35,530 nt of DNA. It comes from a virus. Below are positions 1-6,992 of this stretch, piece after piece. The translations under genes and the position numbers were made by a program. The stretch spans positions 1-35,530 of the IMG/VR virus record IMGVR_UViG_3300044971_000892; one strand, written 5' to 3'. Under the pieces are notes generated by a model that saw only the letters and a program-made list of their open reading frames with translations, ran no database searches and was not told where the DNA came from. The first letter of the stretch is position 1; each line of letters begins with the position of its first letter.

Positions 1-157
1 TTGGGTACGCGGCGACGTTCGGAGATCCGTATCCGGTCGAATCGGTCATGGAGACCATTGATCGGTCGGCGTTCGACAGAACGCTGCGCGAACTGCCGGA
101 TGTGTTCGCACTCATCGGGCACGACCAATCGCGCGTGATCGCGCGCACCAAGAACGG
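1..157. repeat. Terminal direct repeat, left copy
   Basis: These 157 bases are the same as the last 157 bases of the window except at position 31, which is A here and C at the matching base 35404. Both copies lie inside the prohead protease gene and read in the same frame. The simplest reading is assembly overlap from a circular or circularly permuted genome, giving a unit of about 35,373 bp. A true terminal repeat inside a gene would be unusual. Confidence 0.95.
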
Positions 158-482
158 CACGCTGCGCCTGCAACCGGATCAGCGCGGGCTGCGCGTAGAG
201 ATCGCGCCCGTCGATACGCAGGAAAGCCGCGATGCCTTCGCGCTCGTCACCAGCGGAACCATCGACGCCATGTCGTTCGGCTTCCGCGTGCGAGACCAGA
301 AGTTTGACCGTCGTAACGGCGAAGTGCATCGGCTGATCACGGATGTCGATCTGTTCGAAGTGTCGCTCGTTGCGTTTCCCGCGAATCCGCAGGCGCGGCT
401 GTCGCAGCGCGCGAAGGATCTCGCCGCGCAGACGCAGCGGCGCGCTCCGTTCCTGATGCCGAACCCCATTCACAGGATCTGA
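1..482 (+). CDS. HK97-type prohead protease, 3' part
   Basis: This is the C-terminal part of a serine protease that assembles inside the prohead, matures capsid subunits and then degrades itself. The gene begins at 35271 at the other end of the window; joined across the repeat it encodes 194 residues, normal for the family. In joined numbering the histidine of GHDQSRVIAR is residue 75 and the serine of FEVSLVAFPAN is residue 156. They sit in the contexts expected for the catalytic pair of caudoviral prohead proteases (Peptidase U35-like). It lies between portal and capsid genes, the usual place. The stop is followed after two bases by the first capsid-like gene. The contig end splits the gene artificially. 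Confidence 0.93.
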   Translation, partial: GYAATFGDPYPVESVMETIDRSAFDRTLRELPDVFALIGHDQSRVIARTKNGTLRLQPDQRGLRVEIAPVDTQESRDAFALVTSGTIDAMSFGFRVRDQKFDRRNGEVHRLITDVDLFEVSLVAFPANPQARLSQRAKDLAAQTQRRAPFLMPNPIHRI

Positions 483-484
483 TC

Positions 485-1435
485 ATGGCGAAGAACGACG
501 GCGGTGGAGCCAAGTTGAACGAAGGCTCTTTCGACTACAAGGGTCTCACGCTCCGCGCGCAGGATCGCGTGTACGACACTTGGCTGCTGCAGCGGTGCAA
601 GATCGTTGAAGGCGATGCGATCTACCGGATGCTGGCAGATGGCAATACGGGCGTGAAGCAGCCGTACATCAAGACCCGCGACACCGTCGCGCAAGGCACC
701 GCCGAAGGCGCGACCAGCACCGAACAGAACTACACCTTCGGAGCCTTCTCCCCGAACTTCATCACGTTCCGTTCGCTGCAGACCGTCACGAACGAACTGC
801 TGCAGGACAGCGATGCGATGGATGTGCTGACCTCTGCGATGGCTGGCGAGATCGCGCAGAAGGTGCAGGGCTACCTGCTTGACCGAATCGGCAGCGACCT
901 CGCGGAATCTGATCCTGCGAATCGAATGGCGTTGGAGGCGGTAAACAATCCGACCTTCGTGACGCTGCGGCAGATGTTGAGCGGCACGGGCGCGTCGGGC
1001 GCAGGCACCGGATCAAGGGTGGTGGCGCAGGAAACCGAAGTGTGGAACTGCGAGGAGCGCAAGCGCATCCTGATTGCCTCGCACCCGAGCCTGCTGGAGC
1101 GGTTCTTTGAATCCAACAGCACGGGCAGCGCCATCACGCGGTTCCAGTCGATGGTGATGGTCGAAGACGGCACGCCTGCACCCATCTACGAGGTGCCGTG
1201 GTACACCGACGCGTCCATGCCGCTGGCGGCGACTATTTCGCCTACGCCGCAGGTGCTGATCTTCGATCCGCAGCGAGTGCTGCTTGTGTCCAAGGGATTG
1301 GTGATCCGCGTTGACACGGAATCGCGCATGGCATACAACCAGAGCGTCATCCACGCCACCTTCAGGGCTGCTGGTGCGTTGATGCAGGACACCGCAGCCG
1401 CTGGAATCTACACCGCTGACCCGGAAGCCGCATAA
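485..1435 (+). CDS. HK97-fold capsid-like protein, first of two (no delta domain)
   Basis: This 316-residue protein has the marks of an HK97-fold capsid subunit. A glycine/glutamate-rich E-loop-like stretch (about residues 70-85) leads into a beta segment and the helix containing VTNELLQDSD (101-110), the counterpart of the ELL-D-S motif of phage capsid proteins. The C-terminal half ends with a strand and helix typical of the A and P domains (about 258-305). It lacks the charged N-terminal coiled coil (delta domain) that the next gene has. AGGA precedes the ATG. It follows the protease directly and precedes the canonical capsid gene by 22 bases. It may be a second shell subunit, a pentamer-specific protein or a decoration protein; fold assignment is by pattern only. 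Confidence 0.72.
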   Translation: MAKNDGGGAKLNEGSFDYKGLTLRAQDRVYDTWLLQRCKIVEGDAIYRMLADGNTGVKQPYIKTRDTVAQGTAEGATSTEQNYTFGAFSPNFITFRSLQTVTNELLQDSDAMDVLTSAMAGEIAQKVQGYLLDRIGSDLAESDPANRMALEAVNNPTFVTLRQMLSGTGASGAGTGSRVVAQETEVWNCEERKRILIASHPSLLERFFESNSTGSAITRFQSMVMVEDGTPAPIYEVPWYTDASMPLAATISPTPQVLIFDPQRVLLVSKGLVIRVDTESRMAYNQSVIHATFRAAGALMQDTAAAGIYTADPEAA

Positions 1436-1457
1436 GGCACACATCAAAGGAACTCAC

Positions 1458-2756
1458 ATGACCATCCGAGAGATCACCGACGAGATTGGATCGCTGTACG
1501 AGCGCATGAAGAAGGCCGTCGAAGAGGCGGCTGGCGCGGGCGTGCCGATGAGCCCCGAGAAGGAGGAGGAGTACCAGAAGAACAACTCCCGCCTCACGGA
1601 CCTCATCAAGATGCGCGACCAGCAGTACGCGCTGCTCGACGCGCAGGCCAAGGCGACGTCTGCGCGCCGCGATGCCATCGGCATGATGGCCGAGGAGCGC
1701 AGCCTGTCCACGAAGGCGACGAACCGCCTTGAGAAGTTCCTTGACGGCGAGGAGTACCGCAGCGCGTTCCTGTCGTATCTCACGAAGGGCGGCGCGGGTC
1801 TCTCGGCTGACGAGGTGCGCGCGATGGCAGAGGGCACCGACGCGAACGGCGGCTACCTGCCCGCGACGGAGTTCTACAACCAGTTGATGAAGAAGCGGTT
1901 CCAGACCAACGCGATGCGTCAGGTCTGCTCGGTCATGCCGCTCGGCACCTTCAAGACGGATGTGGTGATTGAGTCGGGCTTCGGCACCGCGACCTACGCC
2001 GCCGAGGCGGCGGAGAAGACCGAGGACAGCCCGACCTTCAGCAACATCGTGCTGTCCCCGCACACGATGCGGTACTTCACGAAGATCAGCAACGAACTGC
2101 TGGCCGATGCTCCGACGCGCGGTCCCGGCTTCTCCATCGAATCCATTCTCGCGGATCAGATGGGCCGCGTCATGGGTGAGCGCGAGGAACTGGCGTTCGT
2201 CAGCGGCACGGGCAGCGGTCAGCCCTCGGGCATCCTGTCGTACATCACCGGATTCGCTGGCGGCGTGATCACCAAGGTCACGACGGCCACGAACAACGTG
2301 ATCGTGGCGCAGGATCTGCTGAACACCGTCTACAGCCTGCCGCGTCAGTATCGCGCGAACGCGAAGTGGGTGATGACCGATGCCATGTTCAGCAAGATCC
2401 GCGCGCTGCTGCAGGCGACGGCCATCACGACCTCCGGCGGCGGCGCATACGCGCCGTTCGCGTGGAGCATGGGCGACGGGCGGCTGCAGGACGGCGAGCC
2501 GGATCGCCTGCTCGGCTACCCGGTCGTGTGCGTGGCGCAGGGTCCGGCGTACCCGGCTGCGGGCACCGCGCGCGTCATGGCGGCGTTCGGCGACTGCTCC
2601 TACTACCACATCGGCGACCGCGAGTCGGTGAGCATCAAGGTCGCGCGTGAGACGTACCTCGCCAACAATCAGACGGGCTACTTCGGCTTCGCCCGCCACG
2701 ACGGCAAGGCCAGCGTGCTCGACGCGTTCCGGCACCTTGAGATCAAGGGCGCCTGA
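1458..2756 (+). CDS. HK97-type major capsid protein
   Basis: The main shell subunit, 432 residues. Residues 1 to about 100 are charged and helical, matching the delta domain that acts as an internal scaffold and is removed by the prohead protease. The mature part begins near GTDANGGYLPATEF and carries the E-loop (about 175-195), the motif KISNELLADAP in the spine-helix region, and VSGTGSGQPSGIL, a loop almost always present in this family. The ATG has a strong AAAGGA site eight bases upstream. It follows a smaller HK97-fold relative and precedes connector genes. No covalent crosslinking can be inferred from sequence alone. Confidence 0.96.
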   Translation: MTIREITDEIGSLYERMKKAVEEAAGAGVPMSPEKEEEYQKNNSRLTDLIKMRDQQYALLDAQAKATSARRDAIGMMAEERSLSTKATNRLEKFLDGEEYRSAFLSYLTKGGAGLSADEVRAMAEGTDANGGYLPATEFYNQLMKKRFQTNAMRQVCSVMPLGTFKTDVVIESGFGTATYAAEAAEKTEDSPTFSNIVLSPHTMRYFTKISNELLADAPTRGPGFSIESILADQMGRVMGEREELAFVSGTGSGQPSGILSYITGFAGGVITKVTTATNNVIVAQDLLNTVYSLPRQYRANAKWVMTDAMFSKIRALLQATAITTSGGGAYAPFAWSMGDGRLQDGEPDRLLGYPVVCVAQGPAYPAAGTARVMAAFGDCSYYHIGDRESVSIKVARETYLANNQTGYFGFARHDGKASVLDAFRHLEIKGA

Positions 2757-2818
2757 TCTGAACCCCCGGAAAGGGCGGCGGCGGGCTTCGGCTCGCCGCC
2801 GCCTTTCAGGAGCAACGC

Positions 2819-3031
2819 ATGAAGGTGAAGATCCTCGTCGGTCTGTCGTGCGCGGCTGGCACGTTCGCTGGTGGCGACATCGTGGACATCCCCGATGACA
2901 TCGGCGGGAGCCTGATCAAGTTCGGCCATGCCGAGGCCGTAGAAGAAACGAGAACGGCAGCGGCGCAGCCTGTCACGCGAAAGGCGACCAAGTGGCAGAA
3001 GCAAGACCGCGATTCAGATGGGTCCAACTGA
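2819..3031 (+). CDS. Small head-module protein, unknown function
   Basis: A 70-residue protein with a short beta-rich N-terminus (MKVKILVGLS), a VDIPDDIGGSLIKFGHAEAV segment and a charged, disordered tail. Short proteins of this pattern are common between the capsid and head-tail connector genes of siphoviruses, but their role is not established. It has a GGAGCAAC ribosome site, follows the capsid gene by 62 bases, and its last 40 bases overlap the next gene in another frame. I do not assign a function beyond membership of the head module. Confidence 0.75.
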   Translation: MKVKILVGLSCAAGTFAGGDIVDIPDDIGGSLIKFGHAEAVEETRTAAAQPVTRKATKWQKQDRDSDGSN

Positions 3032-3600
3032 GTGCACCTGCGTTCGAGCCGTTGACCACGGCAGAACTGAAGGCGCATCTGCGCGTGGACATCGGTGACG
3101 AAGACACGCTAATCGCTGCGCTGGGGGTGGCGGCGCGGGAATACTGCGAACGACAGACGGGCTACATCATTTCGGGCCGCTCGTTCTACTTTGAGGCAGC
3201 AGGCTTCCCGGAAGGCAATGGCGACATCGTGCTTCCGCTCGGGCCGTTCGCGGTGATCACGCAGGTCGGGTGGTATCCGTGCGAGGGCAACGGGCTCACC
3301 ATCGGCGTGGAAGACACGGACTACCGAGTGATCGGGGGACTAGGCCGGATTCGACCGATGCCGAAAGTAACGTCGTGGCCGTGCACCTTGCCGATTGCTG
3401 ACGCGGTGCAGATCACCGCGACAGTCGGTAGCAACAATGCCAACGGCGTGCCGCAGGTGGCGAAGCACGCGATCAGGTTGCTGGTCAGTCATTGGTTTGA
3501 GAACCGCGAAGCCGTCGTGAATGGCACCATCAGCACCGATGTCAGGATGACCGTGGATGCCCTGCTCTCGCCGCTGAAGGTGCGGGAGATGCTGCTGTGA
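2992..3600 (+). CDS. Head-tail connector protein (gp6-like)
   Basis: This 202-residue protein resembles the gp6/phiE125 gp8 family of adaptors that form a ring under the portal and extend its channel. The diagnostic part is near the N-terminus, LTTAELKAHLRVDIGDEDTL, followed by an alanine-rich helix with REYCERQTGY, which is the classic start of these proteins. The start is taken as GTG at 2992, overlapping the preceding small gene by 40 bases; no later good start precedes the conserved domain. Its stop overlaps the next start as GTGA, suggesting coupled translation within the connector operon. Confidence 0.85.
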   Translation: MAEARPRFRWVQLSAPAFEPLTTAELKAHLRVDIGDEDTLIAALGVAAREYCERQTGYIISGRSFYFEAAGFPEGNGDIVLPLGPFAVITQVGWYPCEGNGLTIGVEDTDYRVIGGLGRIRPMPKVTSWPCTLPIADAVQITATVGSNNANGVPQVAKHAIRLLVSHWFENREAVVNGTISTDVRMTVDALLSPLKVREMLL

Positions 3601-3932
3601 ACGAGCAGATCGGCGATCTGCGCGAGCGCGTCACCATCACCGAAGCCACTGCAGCAACGGATCAGATGGGTCAGCGCGTGATGACGTTCGGCACGCCGTT
3701 CACGCGATGGGCGAAGGTGGAGCAGGAACCAGCCAAGGAAGAACAGGTCTACGACGGCACCGAAGCCAAGCGGCGCATTCGCATCGTGCTGCGGAACGAA
3801 TGGGCTGGCGGGAAACTGTGGGACGAGCAGATGCGCGTCACATGGCGGGCAGCAACGTGGGATGTGGTGTCGGTACGCGAGATCGGCATTCAGCATCGGT
3901 GGCTGGAACTGACGGCGGAGCGACTCGTATGA
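3597..3932 (+). CDS. Head closure / head-tail adaptor protein
   Basis: A 111-residue, mostly beta protein matching the head-tail joining family (SPP1 gp16 / HK97-type stopper). It starts with IGDLRERVTI, the characteristic opening, and ends with a tract of strands in which WDVVSVREIG and RWLELTAERL align with the family pattern. Such proteins plug the connector after packaging and provide the surface that the tail docks on. The GTG start overlaps the upstream stop, and the stop overlaps the next ATG, so translation is probably coupled across the connector genes. Confidence 0.85.
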   Translation: MNEQIGDLRERVTITEATAATDQMGQRVMTFGTPFTRWAKVEQEPAKEEQVYDGTEAKRRIRIVLRNEWAGGKLWDEQMRVTWRAATWDVVSVREIGIQHRWLELTAERLV

Positions 3933-4465
3933 AGCGCATGGCGTCAAGCGAGATCAGCGTGAAGGTGACGGGCACCGAGCGCGTTCAGGCGAACATGAGA
4001 ACCGTCGCCAAGAGCGTGCAGGAAGCGATGTTTGGGCGTGCCGTGAAGCCGTCGCTGGAGATCATTCAGAAGGCGGCGAAGCAGAACGTCATGGGAGTGC
4101 CGAGCAAGAGCGGCGGAACCACGCGAACGCGAGAGGCAATCGCCAGCCGACTCAGCATCAAGTTGCAGCGGGCCACGGGATCGCGGCACGTCAGCCGGGG
4201 GCGGCTCGCCGTGTTCTACGGACGACCGCGCGGAACTGCGCCCAAGCAGGAAGCCGGGAAGACGCCGCCGCTGTGGGTGCGCGCATCCTTGGCGCACCTG
4301 ATTGAGTACGGCTACAAGTTGACGCACTTCTTCGGGCGCAAGGTCCGCACGCGCAGAATCCCGGAGCGTCCATTCATGCGCCCTGCCTTTGAGAGCAACC
4401 GCGCAGCGGCAGAGCGGAGGTTCTTGGCAGTCCTTCGCGGCGAGATCGGGCGGGCGCGACCGTGA
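3929..4465 (+). CDS. HK97 gp10-like tail-joining protein
   Basis: A 178-residue basic protein resembling HK97 gp10 and related minor proteins near the head-tail joint. It has an N-terminal strand-helix pattern (VKVTGTERVQANMRTVAKSV), an alanine/lysine-rich helix with KPSLEIIQKAAKQN, and a C-terminal RIPERPFMRPAFESN segment, where the P-x-RP-FMRPAF motif is typical. The ATG at 3929 overlaps the preceding stop (ATGA); a longer reading upstream would lie inside the previous gene and is rejected. The stop overlaps the next start in GTGA. Confidence 0.85.
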   Translation: MKRMASSEISVKVTGTERVQANMRTVAKSVQEAMFGRAVKPSLEIIQKAAKQNVMGVPSKSGGTTRTREAIASRLSIKLQRATGSRHVSRGRLAVFYGRPRGTAPKQEAGKTPPLWVRASLAHLIEYGYKLTHFFGRKVRTRRIPERPFMRPAFESNRAAAERRFLAVLRGEIGRARP

Positions 4466-4878
4466 ACATCCAAGCAGCCATCCGCAGCCGACTCGCCGCC
4501 TATGCGAACCTGACCGCGCTCGTCGGTGGGGCGACCCCGCGCATCTACCCGGAGGCCCGAGCGCAGGATGGCGCATTGCCTGCCATCGTCTACAGCATCA
4601 ACAACGAGGAGGCGATGAAGACGCTCGGGAAGGCGGTGGCGTGGAAAGCCGATCTTGAGATCGTCGCCATTGCGATGACCGCCGCCAGCGCGCAGGCCAT
4701 TTCCGAGCAGGTCGTGCTGGCATTGGATGGGTGGACTGGTACGGCTGCTAGCACCATCGTCATGCACTCCCTACACTCACGATCAGTCACGGCGTACAAC
4801 GCTCCGCAGGCTGGTGAAACGACGGGAGCCTTCCTGCAGACAACCGTATTCTCCGTGATGTACCAAGCATCAAACTGA
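4462..4878 (+). CDS. Tail terminator-like protein (DUF3168-type)
   Basis: A 138-residue protein of the DUF3168/gp17-like class of tail completion proteins, which cap the tail tube and bind the connector. Support comes from the N-terminal helix IQAAIRSRLAAYANLTALVG followed by RIYPEARAQDGALPAIVYSI, a motif in which a short loop precedes a conserved P-A-(I/V)-Y strand, and from its position directly before the tube genes. The GTG start overlaps the upstream gene. The ending ...TTVFSVMYQ is a beta strand, as expected in the family. Confidence 0.8.
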   Translation: MNIQAAIRSRLAAYANLTALVGGATPRIYPEARAQDGALPAIVYSINNEEAMKTLGKAVAWKADLEIVAIAMTAASAQAISEQVVLALDGWTGTAASTIVMHSLHSRSVTAYNAPQAGETTGAFLQTTVFSVMYQASN

Positions 4879-4893
4879 CAAGGAACCTGACTC

Positions 4894-5271
4894 ATGGCAA
4901 TCAGCGCATACAGCACGCAGTTCACCACCGGGCAGGGCGACATCATTGGCGAGGTCACCAGCATCTCGTTCAGCGGGATCAGCGCCGCCGAGATTGATGT
5001 CACTCAACTGTCCAGCACGGCGAAGCAGTACGTTCTCGGCACGATGGACGGAGGAACTGTCGAAGTGTCGTGCTTCACCACGACCTCCGCACCGACGCTC
5101 CCGACGAGCGGTGACGCCACGCCGACTTCATTCGTCCTGCGATTCGGTGCTTCAGGCCCGAACGTGACGTTCACCGGATACGTGCAGAACGTCGCCTTCG
5201 AAGCAGCGGTGGATGGCGCGGTCACCACGACCTACACCATTCGCATCACCGGAACCGTCACGGTCGCCTGA
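4894..5271 (+). CDS. Major tail tube-like protein, copy 1
   Basis: A 125-residue beta-rich protein. The core SISFSGISAAEIDVTQLSST (residues 24-43) followed by AKQYVLGTMDGGTVEV is the hallmark of lambda gpV-like tube subunits, in which G-E-(I/V) and a D-(V/L)-T-x-L-x-(S/D) strand shape the tube wall. It is the shortest of three paralogues. It has its own ribosome site (AAGGAACC) and follows the tail terminator gene by 15 bases. Any of the three might be the major tube subunit; this one and copy 2 are the closest pair. Confidence 0.8.
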   Translation: MAISAYSTQFTTGQGDIIGEVTSISFSGISAAEIDVTQLSSTAKQYVLGTMDGGTVEVSCFTTTSAPTLPTSGDATPTSFVLRFGASGPNVTFTGYVQNVAFEAAVDGAVTTTYTIRITGTVTVA

Positions 5272-5292
5272 TCCAAGCACGGAGGTCTCGCC

Positions 5293-5736
5293 ATGGCTGT
5301 AAGTGCATACAACACGCGGTTCATCAATCCGAGCACGAACGCGGAACTGACCCCGTCCACGCAGCCCGTCAAGGGCGAGATCCAGAGCATCTCGTTCAGC
5401 GGAGTCAGCGCAGCGGAGATTGATGTCACCCAACTGTCCAGCACGGCCAAGCAGTACGTGCTGGGCACGATGGACGGCGGCACGGTGGAGGTGACGGCAT
5501 TCATGACGAACGGCGCTGGGCTGACGCCTACGCTGCCTTCAAGCGGATCAGCCTCTCCGACTGCGATGAAGGTGATCTTCGGCAACGCAGACGCAGGAAA
5601 GGACGGCGTGACGCTCGCCTTCGATGCGTATGTCTCCAATACGGCGATGGAGGCCGCTGTGGACGGTGCGGTGCAGGTGACCTACACGCTGCGCATCAGC
5701 GGCCCGGTGACGGCGGCATACCTCAACCGCACGTAA
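5293..5736 (+). CDS. Major tail tube-like protein, copy 2
   Basis: A 147-residue paralogue of the preceding gene. The segment SISFSGVSAAEIDVTQLSST is nearly the same as in copy 1, and this similarity is also clear in the DNA around 5388-5480 against 4964-5055, so duplication or gene conversion was recent. Copy 2 has about ten extra residues near the N-terminus and about a dozen in the central loop (between TNGAGLTPTLPSSG and ASPTAMKVIF). GGAGG precedes the ATG. With copies 1 and 3 it may form a mixed tube, or one copy may serve the tail ends. Confidence 0.8.
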   Translation: MAVSAYNTRFINPSTNAELTPSTQPVKGEIQSISFSGVSAAEIDVTQLSSTAKQYVLGTMDGGTVEVTAFMTNGAGLTPTLPSSGSASPTAMKVIFGNADAGKDGVTLAFDAYVSNTAMEAAVDGAVQVTYTLRISGPVTAAYLNRT

Positions 5737-5738
5737 GG

Positions 5739-6260
5739 ATGTCCAATCCGTTCTATCCGCGATCCTCGCAAGGAACTCGGCTTACGGGCTGGTCGAAGTC
5801 GCCGACCAGCCCGCAGCCGTTCAGCGGAACCGAGCAGTCGCTGAATCTGCAAGGCGAGATCGCGGCGATCAGCATCGACGGGATCAGCGCCACCGAGATT
5901 GATGTGACCGCGTTGACGGACAACGCCAAGAAGTTCATTCTCGGCGTGCAGGATGGCGGGACGGTTACGGTGCAGGCGTTCGCCGTCACGCTCGGGGTCG
6001 GCGACGAAGGGTCGCTTCCGCAGACCGGGAACAGCACGCCACAGAACTTCCGGTTGCACTTCCCGAAGAAGCCGACGAACATCCTTGATCCGGAGTCGGA
6101 GTACGCCGTGGTGTTCATCTTCGCGGCGTACCTGCAGAGCGTGGCCTACGAAGCCGCCGTGGATGACGCCGTGCGGATCACCTACACGCTGCGGATCTCC
6201 GGTCCCGTGCAGGTGGATTGGACCTACACGACCCAAGACATCATCGCGCCGCCGCCGTAA
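5739..6260 (+). CDS. Tail tube-like protein, divergent copy 3
   Basis: A 173-residue third member of the series. It keeps GEIAAISIDGISATEIDVTA and AKKFILGVQDGGTVTV but has diverged at many positions. It carries a proline/serine-rich N-terminal extension of about 30 residues, an enlarged central loop, and a C-terminal tail ending in a proline run. It begins two bases after copy 2 with AAGG just before ATG. The extensions could mark a tube protein for the tail end or with a surface-exposed domain; this is inference from length and order. Confidence 0.75.
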   Translation: MSNPFYPRSSQGTRLTGWSKSPTSPQPFSGTEQSLNLQGEIAAISIDGISATEIDVTALTDNAKKFILGVQDGGTVTVQAFAVTLGVGDEGSLPQTGNSTPQNFRLHFPKKPTNILDPESEYAVVFIFAAYLQSVAYEAAVDDAVRITYTLRISGPVQVDWTYTTQDIIAPPP

Positions 6261-6279
6261 GCCGTGGTAGTCTGCCGCC

Positions 6280-6639
6280 ATGCACACCGACAAGGCCACC
6301 CTCCTATCGTTGAAGTCCCGGCTCGTCATCGAACCAGTGAAGGTCGAAGGGCTGGTTGCGCCAATCTTTGTTCGCGGGCTGACGGGCAAGGAGCGCGACT
6401 CGTTCGAGAACGCCTGCTTCGTGCAGCGCGGCAAGCAGCGCATCATGTCCACCGAGAACATTCGGGCGAAACTGCTGGTGCGATCAATCTGCGACGAGAA
6501 CGGCACGCGCCTGTTCAGCGATCTGGACGAAGGCGAACTCGGTGCTCTCCCGGCGCAGGTGCTGGATGTGCTGTTCACCGTGGCGCAGAAGTTGAGCGGG
6601 CTCGGCGCGAGCGATCTTGAGGAACTTCAGTCGGACTGA
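6280..6639 (+). CDS. Tail assembly chaperone, G-like
   Basis: A 119-residue acidic protein with the pattern of first tail assembly chaperones: a beta N-terminus (VIEPVKVEGLVAPIFVRGLT), GKERDSFENAC, and a helical C-terminus with DLDEGELGALPAQVLDVLF. These proteins coat the tape measure during tail assembly and are absent from the virion. Position between tube genes and tape measure is diagnostic. It ends at 6639, where an overlapping open stretch in the -1 frame encodes the T-like partner, so a fused G-T product is likely. Confidence 0.85.
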   Translation: MHTDKATLLSLKSRLVIEPVKVEGLVAPIFVRGLTGKERDSFENACFVQRGKQRIMSTENIRAKLLVRSICDENGTRLFSDLDEGELGALPAQVLDVLFTVAQKLSGLGASDLEELQSD

Positions 6640-6989
6640 CGCGGGGCGGATCGCGGCGGTTCTATTTCCGCCTCGCTCTCGCCCTAGGCTGCACAGTTCA
6701 CGAACTGCTGGAGCGCGTGTCATCCGCCGAACTGACGGAGTGGCTGGCGTTCGACCGCGTCGAGCCGATTGGCGCATGGCGGATGGACTACAACTTCGCC
6801 ATGCTGGCGGCGTTGTACGCCAACGGAAACAGGAAGAAGGGATCGAAGCCGTTCAAGACGGTGGACTTTATGCCGTTCCTGCCCGACAATGATCCCGGCG
6901 GCGAAGCGATGGCTCTCGCGATGTTCAATATGCTCGCGGCGCAGTCAGCCGCACGCGAGGCCGAGGAAACCGCGAAACGTAAGGGCTGA
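6621..6989 (+). CDS. Tail assembly chaperone, T-like (probably made by frameshift)
   Basis: In the -1 frame relative to the G-like gene, codons are open from 6621 (after a TGA at 6618-6620) to 6989. The product contains RFYFRLALALGCTVHELLER and then SSAELTEWLAFDRVEPIGAW, the conserved core of the T-type (DUF4035-like) chaperone. The conserved core begins upstream of the first ordinary start codon (GTG 6717), and no ATG, GTG or TTG precedes it in this frame. It is therefore probably translated as a -1 frameshift extension of the G-like protein between 6621 and 6637, as in lambda G-GT. No textbook slippery heptamer is visible; a CTG start at 6636 is an alternative. Confidence 0.7.
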   Translation, partial: GTSVGLTRGGSRRFYFRLALALGCTVHELLERVSSAELTEWLAFDRVEPIGAWRMDYNFAMLAALYANGNRKKGSKPFKTVDFMPFLPDNDPGGEAMALAMFNMLAAQSAAREAEETAKRKG

Positions 6990-6992
6990 CGC

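Noticed and set aside
1362-2735. A 457-codon open frame on the minus strand opposite the capsid gene
   Set aside because: It is the antisense shadow of a GC-rich gene with strong codon bias. Its translation is arginine/histidine/leucine-rich with no family pattern, and it covers all of the capsid gene.
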